DNA of 64,000 bases from Odiellus spinosus (taxonomy: Eukaryota > Arthropoda > Arachnida > Opiliones > Phalangiidae). The DNA is taken from contig OY987225.1 of the NCBI GenBank assembly GCA_963920705.1, forward strand, positions 18,059,492 through 18,123,491. The letters run 5' to 3'. Below the pieces are notes generated by a model, which saw only the letters and a program-made list of their open reading frames with translations, had not been told where the DNA came from and did not search any database. This document shows, in pieces, positions 44,301-56,300 of the stretch; position 1 is the stretch's first letter; each line of letters opens with the position of its first letter. Both the position numbers and the translations under genes were made by a program.

Positions 44301-47300
44301 AAAAAAGCTTTCCAAATTATTGAGACCTCGCAAGAGGGAAAATTCAAGGTTACGATGCCGCTGTTCGGTGAAGAGAATGAGAACCTTACGAAATTCCCGT
44401 TAAACTCAAAAATCGTAATTCAAATTTCTTTAAAGTTTAGTGCGGGCCTCGAAACCATTAAGCTTTGATTACGATTGCTCTAAACACGGTTCCCCAGTTT
44501 TATCAAGTTTTATTTTTATATTCTCTCCTTGGTATGTATGTAAAAATTGTTTAAGCAAAACATTGTAAAATGGTACTTTTGCCTAGATAAGTTTATAGAA
44601 GCGCTGTTTCGAAAGCAACTTGCCTACCCACAGATCCGCTTGTTCGTTAATTCAAGCATCCCCACCAATCGTTTTAATGTTTTATTATTCTCACTGCTGG
44701 CAAATGACTCCGTCTTAGCTGCTCAGTTCAGTCTTTGGTTTTAAATCCGTAGCTTAGTCAAAGCCAAAATGAACCAATTGTATATTAAGAGAAAAAACCT
44801 GGTGTTCATAAACGTTCTCTAAAGGCAAGCAATATCAAAAGTAGGAACTAATGACGTAGGATCCAGCTCTGCATCTGTCTATTCTTTATAGACAGATATA
44901 TATAGCTGTCATTCGCGTGCTTTTTATTTTTTTTTTTTTTTTACTATTTTTGACAGAAGTGTTCGCCACAAAAACACATACAGTTTATTCGAAACCGATA
45001 GTTCAAGAACCATAGAAGTGAGGCTATGGTGGCATATGCTGCTGTTGTAATATATCTCCAGCCTGGCTTCGTAACTAGAGTTATTTAATGGAAAAGCTAC
45101 TAAAGACCTTCAACGAATGACTTTAGCTTTGTAAATTCAGTTTTGACATTTGCTGTGGTGCTATGCTTGGTATCATAATTAGGATTTGAAATTTTGATTT
45201 AAATTACTTTAAATTTCTTGGCCCCAACTTTTAAGGTGATTGTATGAATGTACTTGCAGGAAACTCAGGAAGCAGCGAACTTGATGAAGTGAAAATACTT
45301 TCAGAAGAATTAAGTTACAATCAGGTAATGCTTCTGAGAGTCAAATTTGTACTTTATTATTGTTAGTTTTAAGGTGTTTCTGGATACCCTTGCTGTTAAA
45401 TAATTGCATTCTTACAAATATTACAAATTACGAACTATTGGTGATTCAAACATCTTTTATGTTTGTGACAAGAATATGATAGAAAATTACACTAGGAATG
45501 TGCCTAGCAACCAACCAAGAGACTTGTTGGGCTTAGGTTTTCTTTTATCTTGTGGTACATGTTGAAGAATTTTAAATCCTATCTCGTTTAAGGGCATTTG
45601 GCTCCGCCTACGACCTGTTGCTTCATCAGACGAGTATTTCCCTGGGTCAGGGAGAACCTGGAAAACCTAGAAAAATTATTGAAAGTATAAATGTGGCAAA
45701 AGTTTAGGAAATTGTAGGAATTTTATCATTTAGTCTTGTGTCCCTTTAAAGATGGATTGTGTCAAATGAATTCGTGAAAAAAAGTGGTGTATAGTCATTT
45801 GGTCAGGGAAAATGATCAAAGATGATCTCTGAAAATAGGCAAAAATTGTCACGGAAAAGGTTCAAAGATCTTCAAGGAAAATAAGCAAACATGCTCAGGA
45901 AAAACCTGGAAAAGGCAAGCAATTTAAAATGTTAAATTTTGTGGTGACAGTAGATGGCTCTATGTTGCCTAGGAAATTACCAGTATAATTTTGTATCATA
46001 GGAAATTCCCAGTGTAATTTTGTATCATATTCTTGTGTTGTATTGAGTGTAAAAGTTACCAAAATGTTGTTAAAGTTGTGCTATACTCTGAAAACATATT
46101 GGTCGTTTCTATAGACCTAAATATAGTTCTGTGAAATTTATTCTGAGTTAGGCTCAATGAGGCAAATTTTCTACGTTGATAATTAATCGCCAAATCTTTC
46201 ACTTTCAATAGTTTTAATACTGTCCAAATTAAAGGATTTTTTTCATAGTATCTCTTAAACTACTAAAAAAAAATTAGAAGTTTGAATTTTTTGAGAAATT
46301 TAGAACTTAAGTAGAAATGAACTAATCGTGCATATTGTGCTACATCCAAGGCAACCATCTCAAATTTGTCTTTATTTAAATTCAAAGCCTCTTTTTAAAA
46401 AGCATCACACAGAATGTTCAGTCCTTGTGGTGGACTTCATAACTTATTGCACTACTCCTTTTTTTCTCTAACAAACTCGCCTCAGTGTAAGAATTATAGC
46501 ACGGAAAAAAGTATAGGAATTTTTTAATAAAACAACCAAACTTCGTTGTTAAGCATTTTTCAATACATTCCATACTCCTCCCAAAGGTGCTCCTTTTATA
46601 ATTAATTCTTATCGATTTCTCGTCAAACTAAATTTGAATTATCATGAGGACAATTTTTTTTTTTTTTTTTTGAAGGATTTTCAACCATTCAAGCTGTATA
46701 TCATTGACCACCCACTAAATTCATCATCTTACAAGGTAATTAGTTTTTATGTGCGAATGCATACCTTATATTAACTTTGTTGCACAAAACATTTGAATTA
46801 TAATTCACATTTAATCAATTTGTAAAGCTAATAATTTGCATTTAATCAATTTTTATTAAAAAAAAAATTATAAAATTATTTAAAACTGAACTTTTACACA
46901 AAAAGGTTGAAGTGATCCTTTGTTTTTTCATCACCTTGTAACGGACCGAGGAAATATTTAGAATATAGGGCATATTGGGGGTCCGTTAACTCAAAAAAAA
47001 AAAAAAAAAATTATAATTGAAACTGAAACTAAGGATCGTTACTTGCTGAAGAAATAAAGTTCACCGGAAATTTATGAATAAAGACAACAATTTGATTAGC
47101 AAAATAAAAAGGATTAAGTACCAGTTTATCCATGATGATTACTACAATGATATATACTAGACAGTCAGTTGGAACCCGACGCGTTACCTTTGACTAGAGA
47201 AAAACATAATAACCCGTTCTGTCCAAACGAAGAGAAGAATCTGCTCTTTTCGGCGGACAGCGGAAGCTTTTATCCCCCCCACTTACAAAATATAAAACGC

Positions 47301-50300
47301 GTGAAAAAAACTTGTCTCAATTGACAGGACATAAGAAAAATAATAATAATTTGAGCAATATGTTAGGCAGCTTTTTTTTGTCCGAGAAAGGAAAATTGGA
47401 TCGTGTGGGGTCAGACTATTACACCCTATTTATTTTCTTCTTTCTACTCAAAATCTAAAGACAAGGCTGAAGTTGTTAATCATTACTGTAGGCTACATAA
47501 GATTTTGTCTTTACTGAAGGTTTTTCCACTTATAAAATAGTCTGTAAAATTCCATACTATTTAAGCAAGGAATATTAAGGGGAGATGGAATGGCGACCAA
47601 TATAGAAGAACCCGTGTGTGAAAAGTCTGAAGATCATGTAGTTTTACTCTCTCACTTCTTTAACCAAAGATGCTAACTACGCTTTTTTGGTGTGCACTGA
47701 TGGGACATAGGTACATCATCCCACGTGAAATTGCAGCAGGCTATTTCCTAGGCACCTTAGCTGCACCTCTATAATTTCGGATTTTCTTTTAAGAGTGGGA
47801 TTGGGGAGTCTGGTCTCTCCTTCACTAGCAAGGAATCACGAGTGTTACACGTACCAGGTGCGAAAAAGGATAGAAATTTTAATAACAGCCAAGGGGGAAT
47901 TGGAAGCAGAAGCTGAGTTTGAATGACACGCGTTATAACGTGTAGCTGCTGTCTAATCTCCCTTCAATATTCCTTGATTTAAGTATTTTAAAATTCATTT
48001 TAAAATTTTAGACGACTATTTTGTAGACTAGCCCAATAAAGATGCCATTATTATTATTATTTTTTGGAATACTCCCCACCTGTTATTTACCTGAAAATTA
48101 GGAAATTGCTATACATTTTTTCTAGTTCTCAAGATATGTTTTTATTTTACCCCAAAGCATCATATTATTTTTTTCATTGTTGTTTTTCCATACTAATCTA
48201 TAAGAAAATGGTTTTGTTAATTCAAGTTACACCTCCACCTTATCGGTTTCTCTCTTATAAGTATTTTAACCTAGATAATGGTGCTAAATTTGGTATTTCA
48301 AAAAGAAAAATACTAAATTATGGGTAAATTACTGTTCAATTTTTTCAAAACATTTTATATACCGAAATCATTATTAGTTAGGGTGGTGGCGGGTAATTCC
48401 GTCCAATTCTAATTCCATCCACTTTGGTTCAAAAATGTGAATCTTTAATTTGGGTTGCTCAAATTAAACGAAAAGGGTTTATTTTAGCCACTGATAAACG
48501 CCCCGTCAGAAAAAAAAACATTTCAAGGCCATAGGACAAGGGTCGGATAAGATACGACTATAATTAGCCAAGTAGAAATTTACTCCGATTAAATTAATGC
48601 CAATTTAAGGGAATGAAGCTTTTTTTGACTCCGGAAATAAGGATTTAAAACAATCACGGAAATTATACAGATACGAACTCCATACCATTCGAAAATCCAG
48701 ATCTTAAGCTACTAAATACGCGTCTCCGATCTCATCTTGCCACCGTATTTATTTATCGAAGATTAGAAAAAACTACCGACAGAGGCCAATTCCATCCACT
48801 CGAAACAAAATCGAGTTTAAAGTTAATTAACTTCAAAATAACTAATTAAAACGCGAACTTGCGAGCTCTAAAATCATTCACGATTGACAATTCAATAATT
48901 TCAAAGCAGAAAGCGTGTTTTTCCCTGCTTTTTCCGCTGTCTTTCAGGGCTGGAAATGTTTTAATGTGAATACAGTATAGAGGGCGGTAGTGTTTCGTAA
49001 CAATATTTTCATAAAAGGCTTAGAACATAATATGGCGCGGTTTTTACTGCGTGGGTGTTTTAGTTGCCTTTGAAACTGAGTAAAATATTATGAATTTAAC
49101 AAATGGACATTGTCCGGAAATTAGACGCTATTTATTTACGGGTGGACGGGTATTACCCGCCACTATCCGGCGATTAGACTCAGGCCGGACGGAATTACTC
49201 TCTTCTGGACGGAATTGGCCGCCTTGACAGACTTTGAAAAGCGTCTTGTATCTTTTAAACCAATCAAAATTATGAAAATCAAATTAGCTTAAAATACGCG
49301 CAAAAGTTCAATTCATAAAAAGATATTCTTAAATTGGACACGGTTAACATTGGGAGAGTTTTCTTGGTGATTTTATAAAAAGCGGACGGAATTACCCGCC
49401 ACCACCATAGTATTTAAATAGGTATATGTTTCAATCGTGAGTGTATGGTGTTTTAAAGCCTGAAAACTAGCGAGATATTTGATAATTATAAACAGTAAAT
49501 TACTGATAATGGCGTTACACTTTTCTGTAGTAGGAATAATACTAAGGAAATACAAATGAATGTGACTAGTTTTAATTAGCATGAAAATTGTGTCTTCAGT
49601 GTTGAAAAATTACCTTCCATAATTTATTGTTCTTAAGTTACCAGATGTCTTGGCTGTTTACAGACTTTAAAACACCATTCTTTTACATTTGTAACTCACT
49701 CTTAGTTATGAATAACTGACAAAAACATGTTCTTAAATACTATATAATTAAGCATAGAATGATTTTGATATTTTAAACATTTCGAAAAAATTAAGCCATA
49801 ATTTATCTTTGAAATACCTAATTTAGCTCTCTATCAAGGTCAAAATACCTGTTAAAGGAAGGCAGTATGGTGAAGGTAGAACTTGAATTAGTAAAAGAAA
49901 ATTTTCATCGATTAGTATAGAAAAATAGCATTGAAAAAAAGAATATGAAGGTTTGAGGTAAAATAAAAATATAAACAAACTACAAATTATGCATTACAAT
50001 TTGATGATATTCAAGTAAATAACAGGTGGATAATTCCAATAAATGATTAAATTACATTTAAAAGTGCTGTTACAGAAAAGTCGGAGATGTAAGCAAATAT
50101 TTCCCTTTCAAGTATATATGACTAGAACTCTTCCAATGCTTCAAAATATAAATCAGTAAAAGGTTGAAAAATCTGATTCCATTTGGTTGCCTGTTAGTTG
50201 CTACAAAAACTGAATGTTGCTCTGATAATGCATGAAACACAATAAAGAACCCGTCTGCTGATTTCTAGTTTTACAGAAGAGTGCTAAAGACTACTGATTC

Positions 50301-53300
50301 ATCAGATGATCTTCAGTACTGCACGAAGTCATATTTGGCAGTCTTCTGTACGACAAGAACAGTGCTTCTCAACTAGTGATCCGCGAGACCTTTACAAGCG
50401 GTCCACATTGAGTCATGCTTCAACTAGAAATTTTAACTGTCCAGTCGCCCTATAAGACGGGTTGGGACAGAAGTGACTTCAGGCCCATTAGGGATACTTT
50501 CATAGCTTTTCCTTCTGTCCCAATCGGTGTAACATTCTAAACATACAACCAGAAATAGGTGAAATGAAATTATGAGCAAGTGCTTAGTGGAATGCATTTT
50601 TGTTGAAATATTTGATATATTTGATATATTTGATCTAATTCACGATTATGTCACTAGTGGCGCCTTAGTAGCCAAGAGGCCCTTGTTAGTTACCCTTTAA
50701 CAACTACCCTGTAAAAAGTTTCTTGTGGGGAGATAAGAACAGATAACAGTCAGTTGTTCTCTCTTCTTTGATGGATTAATTATTTTATTGTTTTGCCTAG
50801 TTTATAAATGTTACAAATTAAATTAAATAACAGTTTTAACTTTGATTTGTGCATCGTATGGTTTACTTATTACAACGATAATATTAACATGGTAGCAAAA
50901 GCGTGGTTTGCTGTAATCCACAACCAAGGCTTAACAACGAAGTCTGACAGCTGCATTCAAGACTTGAATTAACAAGAATCAACAAGTCGATAATGGCATC
51001 ATACAATGGAAGATTTATGACAGTGAGTCCAACCATTCAATTAATATCGACTAATTATCGAACATGGAAATTAGAAATGGAGTTGATATTGAGACAAAAG
51101 GGTTTATGGGAAATAGTCTCCAACGTCGAGAAGAAACCTGATCCTGACAAAGCAACAGAAGAGGTTCAATTGAAGTTTAAACTACGGGAATCGGATGCAT
51201 TTTCTACTATAGCATTGGGGATTAGTACAGCTATTAGAACGAAGTTTATGAGAACACGAATACCTCACGAACTGTGGACGACGATTTGCCAAACGTATGA
51301 GCCAAAGTCCCGTGCTAGGATAGGAAGTTTATTAACCCAATTTTACGCTCTTGTTTATCATGAGGGTGAAGATATTCCTGAATTTCTTGATAGAATATTT
51401 CGTATGACAGACGAATTAGCGGAAGCCGGTGAGAAGATAGAAGATAAACATATTACGTATAAAATGATTGGTACTTTGCCTGTATCGTATGACTCATTAA
51501 CAGCACAGATTTATCAACTGGACGATAGTAAATTTAAACCTGAACCAGTAGCGGATATTTTACTTTCCGAACATGGAAGACTTTTACAAAGAGAGACCGC
51601 CCAGGAAGATATGCATAAAGCTTTCGCAGCTCAACATTCCGACTCGAGTGGAGCACGATCAAAATCCAACTATGGAAACAAACCAATGAAATTTTTCGGA
51701 AGATGTTTTAACTGTAATCGTTCAGGTCATAGGGCCGTTAATTGCCGTCAAACAAAGAGACAGGACAAGAAACCCCTAGAAGAAACGAAGAGACAGGATA
51801 AGAAGCCACCTAATGACACTAAGAAATTAGGAGATGGGGCTTTTCTGGCCACAGCATTGTGCACGACTGTCTCAACGAAAGAGTGGATTGTTGACTCGGG
51901 GGCGACTAAACATTTTTGTAATCAAAAAGACTGGTTTTTCTCCTTTACACCTTATAAAGGGCAAGCCACAGTTGGTGAAGGACATTCCCAAGTGGAAGGA
52001 CGAGGCGATGTGTGGCTTCAGATTAATGACAGAAACGGATATAGATTTAAATTACAGGATGTAATTTATGCACCAAAAATGGGACGGAATCTGATTTCTG
52101 AACGGATAATTGACCAAGCTGGATACAGGGGACACCGAGAGAAATCTAAGTATACTGTATACTTCCCAGATGACAGAGTAGCGTTTGAAGCACCATTATC
52201 TTCGGACAACTTTTATACAGTAAACGCTACAGTTTTGAAGAATGGGCCATCACTTGATAATTCACAGGGAGAAGCAACAGCGTATGTTTCCGATGGTAAA
52301 GATACTAAGATCCTGGAACGTTGGCATCAACGATTCGGACATATTAACGAACGTGATTTGAAACATATGGCTAACAATGAGATGTTGAAAGGTTTACAGA
52401 CATTTAAAGGATCATTGTTAAACTGTTCCTCGTGTCAGTTGGCGAAATCTACGAAGAAACCCCACAAACCGCTTGAAGAAATCAACAGCAAGGAATTACT
52501 CGAGTTAGTTCATTGCGATGTATGGGGGCCGGCTCCAGTAGAATCTATTGGTGGAGCGAAGTATTATATTACGTTTTTAGACGATAAAAGTCGTTATTTG
52601 ATCATTTACTTAATGAAGAAGAAGAGTGATGCCTTTGGATGTTTTCTAAAATACAAGGCTTTCGTAGAAAAACAAACCAGCAAGAATATCAAGGCGCTCC
52701 GAACGGACAATGGGTTGGAGTTTTGTTCAAAACAATTCGCAGATTTCTGTACTAAAGAAGGAATCCATCATCAGACTACAAATACCTATTCCCCTCAGAT
52801 GAACGGAGTGGCCGAAAGGATAAATCGTACATTATTGAATATAATGCGCGCCATTAAAGAAGAAGCTAAATTGCCAAATAAACTTTGGGGTGAATTGGTC
52901 TTAACAGCGGCATATATTAAAAATCATTCAAGACATGCCAAACTCAGTAATGAAGTCCCAATAGAAATATGGATGGGATCTAAACCGAGCGCTAGACACC
53001 TCAGAAGAATTGGAAGCCTAGCGTATACTCATATCCCAGGCCAAAGAAGAGTAAATAAGTTACAGAGCAGAGCCAAACCTGGCATCGTAATAGGATATGC
53101 TCTTAATACCATAGGATATAGAATCTGGGATCCTAAAACCGATGCCGTCATAGAAACGAAACATCTATCTATTGATGAAGAGCAAATTGGAATGCAAAGT
53201 ATTGATTCAAATATTAATGAAGACAATACTACATTGCAATGGATACCAGAAGACACTGAGAAATTTGAAGATGTACCAGATCACAAGGAAGAAGTTATTA

Positions 53301-56300
53301 AACCAATTATTGAAGACGTACTAGATCATGAAGATGAGAAATTTGAAGATGCACTAACTGAAAATGAGCATACACGAGAAGCAGGAAGGACCAATGATAA
53401 CAATCAGTCCAAAGAACTTCCAGAAGGATGGACAAAACAAGTAGTCATAAGACAATCAGGAAAATCTAAGGGAGACGCGGATACCTATTATTATTCCCCG
53501 GACGGTGTCAAACTTAATTCTAAACCCAGAGTGAAGATATATCTGGACGAGAATGGGCTTTCCCACGATTTGTCAATTTTTAAATTTTCAAGAAAATCTA
53601 TTAAGAAAACTATAAAGAAATTTATTCGAGAACAGACAGAGGATGATCAAACTGAAACACGAAATAATAATAGTGAAGATATTCCCGAAGTATTTTCTGC
53701 GTATTGCACTGATATTATAATACCAACGACATATGATGAAGCTGTCACATCTAAACAAGCTGAACAGTGGCAACTGGCTATGAAGAGTGAGATTGAAACG
53801 TTAAAAGAACGAGAAGTCACTGAACTAGTAGAAAAACCAACAACGAAGAAGTTAATTGGTTGTCGTTGGATTTATACTTTAAAGAAAGATGCTGAAGGAA
53901 TGGTATCGCGTTATCGGGCTAGACTCGTTGCTCAAGGGTTTAACCAACAAGAGGGGGTAGATTACGATGAAACTTTCTCCCCCGTGATTAATTTCAGTCT
54001 AATTCGAATGTTCATCGTACTTTTCGTCACTTACCTCGGATGGACTCATAGACATTTAGATGTGAAAAATGCATATCTGTACGGCAACATTGATCACGAC
54101 GTTTACATGAAGCAAATTCCAGGTTTTCAAGTAGCGGACACTTCAAAATATTGCCTAAAACTGAAAAGGGCGTTATATGGTCTTCCCCAAAGCGGACGGC
54201 AATGGTTCGTGGAACTTGACAGAAGTTTCGGCGAAATGGGATTCAAGAAATTAATCGGCACAAATTGTGTTTATTACCTGCCGATGAACGTAATAGTATT
54301 GGTCTACGTAGACGATTTAGTTGTACTAGCGAAGAATGAAGACCTCCAGGAAGTTATATTCAAGAAAATATCTCATCATTTTAAAATTATGAATTTGGGA
54401 CCAATTCGTAAACTATTAGGAATTGAATTTGAATTTAGAAAGGACAGTTCACTAAAAATACATCAATCAGCGTACGTCAAGAAGCTTAAAAATCGCTACT
54501 CTATCAGTCTGGAAGTACCCGTTAGTCTACCGATGGTTTCAGGAGTTATTCTAACATGTAAAGATTGCCCTACAGAAAAGAGGGAACAAGAACGAATGAA
54601 ATCTTTTCCTTACAGATCATTAATTGGAAGCTTACTATTTATTGCTCAGAGAACTCGCCCAGATATACTATTTTCTGTAATCGCACTGTCCCAGTATAGT
54701 AGTAATCCCGGATTCACGCATTGGAATCAGCTTTGCCAACTGACGAGATATTTATTAACCACTGCCGATCAAGGGATTATTTATCAAAAACAACAAAATC
54801 CGGAGTTATCGATTTTTAGTGACAGCGACTGGGGTTCGGAAAGAGATACAAGAAAATCCACTAGTGGTTATGTGGTTCGGGTGGGTTCATCACCCGTATC
54901 CTGGCGATCACTTAAGCAAAAGTCGGTCTCGCTTTCTACTATGGAGGCGGAGTATGTAGCGGTTTCTGAAGCGACTAAAGAACTTCTTTGGTTAATCCCT
55001 ATATTTCAAGAACTAGAACAGTTTGGGGTACATATGGGCCAACCTACAATGTATTGCGATAATCAATCTGCAATTTTCTATTCCAAGAATTGTGTGGAGA
55101 ATCAACGATCAAAACACATAGACATTCGATATCACTTTGTAAAGGATAATTTAGCTAGACACGTGTTTGACTTAAAGTTCGTAAAAACAGAAAACAATGT
55201 AGCCGATATTTTTACGAAAGTATTGAATAAGACAAATTTTCTAAATGGTGTAAAATTGTTAAAGATTGAATAGATTATTATTAATATATACCAATGTTAC
55301 ATAGTCGTAAGATTGTATTATATCAAATAGGGCGAGTGTTGAAATATTTGATATATTTGATATATTTGATCTAATTCACGATTATGTCACTAGTGGCGCC
55401 TTAGTAGCCAAGAGGCCCTTGTTAGTTACCCTTTAACAACTACCCTGTAAAAAGTTTCTTGTGGGGAGATAAGAACAGATAACAGTCAGTTGTTCTCTCT
55501 TCTTTGATGGATTAATTATTTTATTGTTTTGCCTAGTTTATAAATGTTACAAATTAAATTAAATAACAGTTTTAACTTTGATTTGTGCATCGTATGGTTT
55601 ACTTATTACAACGATAATATTAACAATTTTATTTGGAGTGAATGGGGAGGGGGTCGGATCCTCCCTCGGCCAGATAGAGCACGTGGGAATATTTGGCTTT
55701 TGAAATTCACAAGGAAGGTTCGCTCTAAACCTAGGCTTAGCAGTTATTGAGTAAGTGAGCGAGTCATAAGTTTGACTTCTTAATTACGTTTTAACAAAAT
55801 ATTTTGATGGTTTAAATCACTTTTATTATCTGATAAAAGTGCCACATTTGGTCATGTCTTTTTGCCCCTTTAATTATGCAGTTCTCTTTTTTAAGGGCTT
55901 TTATCTGCTGGCTAAATAGTTTTTGTAAAAAGTTAATTCTGATACGTTATCATTCTTAGTCTTTAACTACTTTAACAGTTTTAAATATTTATTTAGTGGT
56001 TATATCATGACGGGGAAGGGTTAAAAATTTCATGCCAGAGATGAAACTAAAACATGATTGAGGTATAAAATAATTTTTTCTAATAAAAATAACTTATTGG
56101 TTCAAATACGTATTAGGAGGAGGTTTAGCTTGTTCTGCCAATTCCTTTTTATTTTTTTATGTTACAAAGAAATGTTGATTTTGTGTAACTGTTGTACAAT
56201 GTTTCACAAGTCGAAAGCCAGTTGGTGTATTCATCGGCTTGAAAGAGGTTGACTTCAACTGTCATCTGAAAGGGGGAACAAATAACTTACCTGCAGTGTA

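Larger units (their letters stand above)
42416..45259 (+). other. VARP intron 4
   Basis: 2.8 kb. Holds a low-complexity repeat built on TCAGGGAAA/AAAAATTTGCAATA (42780-42950), a 178-bp TIR element (43818-43995) and a hAT-like end (44131). A 79-codon frame at 44229-44468 lies beside that end and has no splice support. Confidence 0.6.
50601..55625 (+). mobile_element. Complete Ty1/copia retrotransposon, apparently recent
   Basis: 5,025 bp: 289-bp LTRs (50601-50889, 55337-55625) starting TGTTGAAATATTTG and ending TATTAACA; I find no difference between them by eye. Flanked by ATTTT on both sides (50596-50600, 55626-55630), the 5-bp duplication expected for copia. Directly after the 5' LTR is TGGTAGCAAAAGCG, close to an initiator-Met tRNA primer-binding site. 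ATAGGGCGAG before the 3' LTR is a short polypurine-type tract. It lies in a VARP intron, sense orientation. Confidence 0.95.

Noticed and set aside
44229..44468. 79-codon open frame beside a hAT-like end
   Set aside because: No splice support or family match; it lies within a VARP intron.
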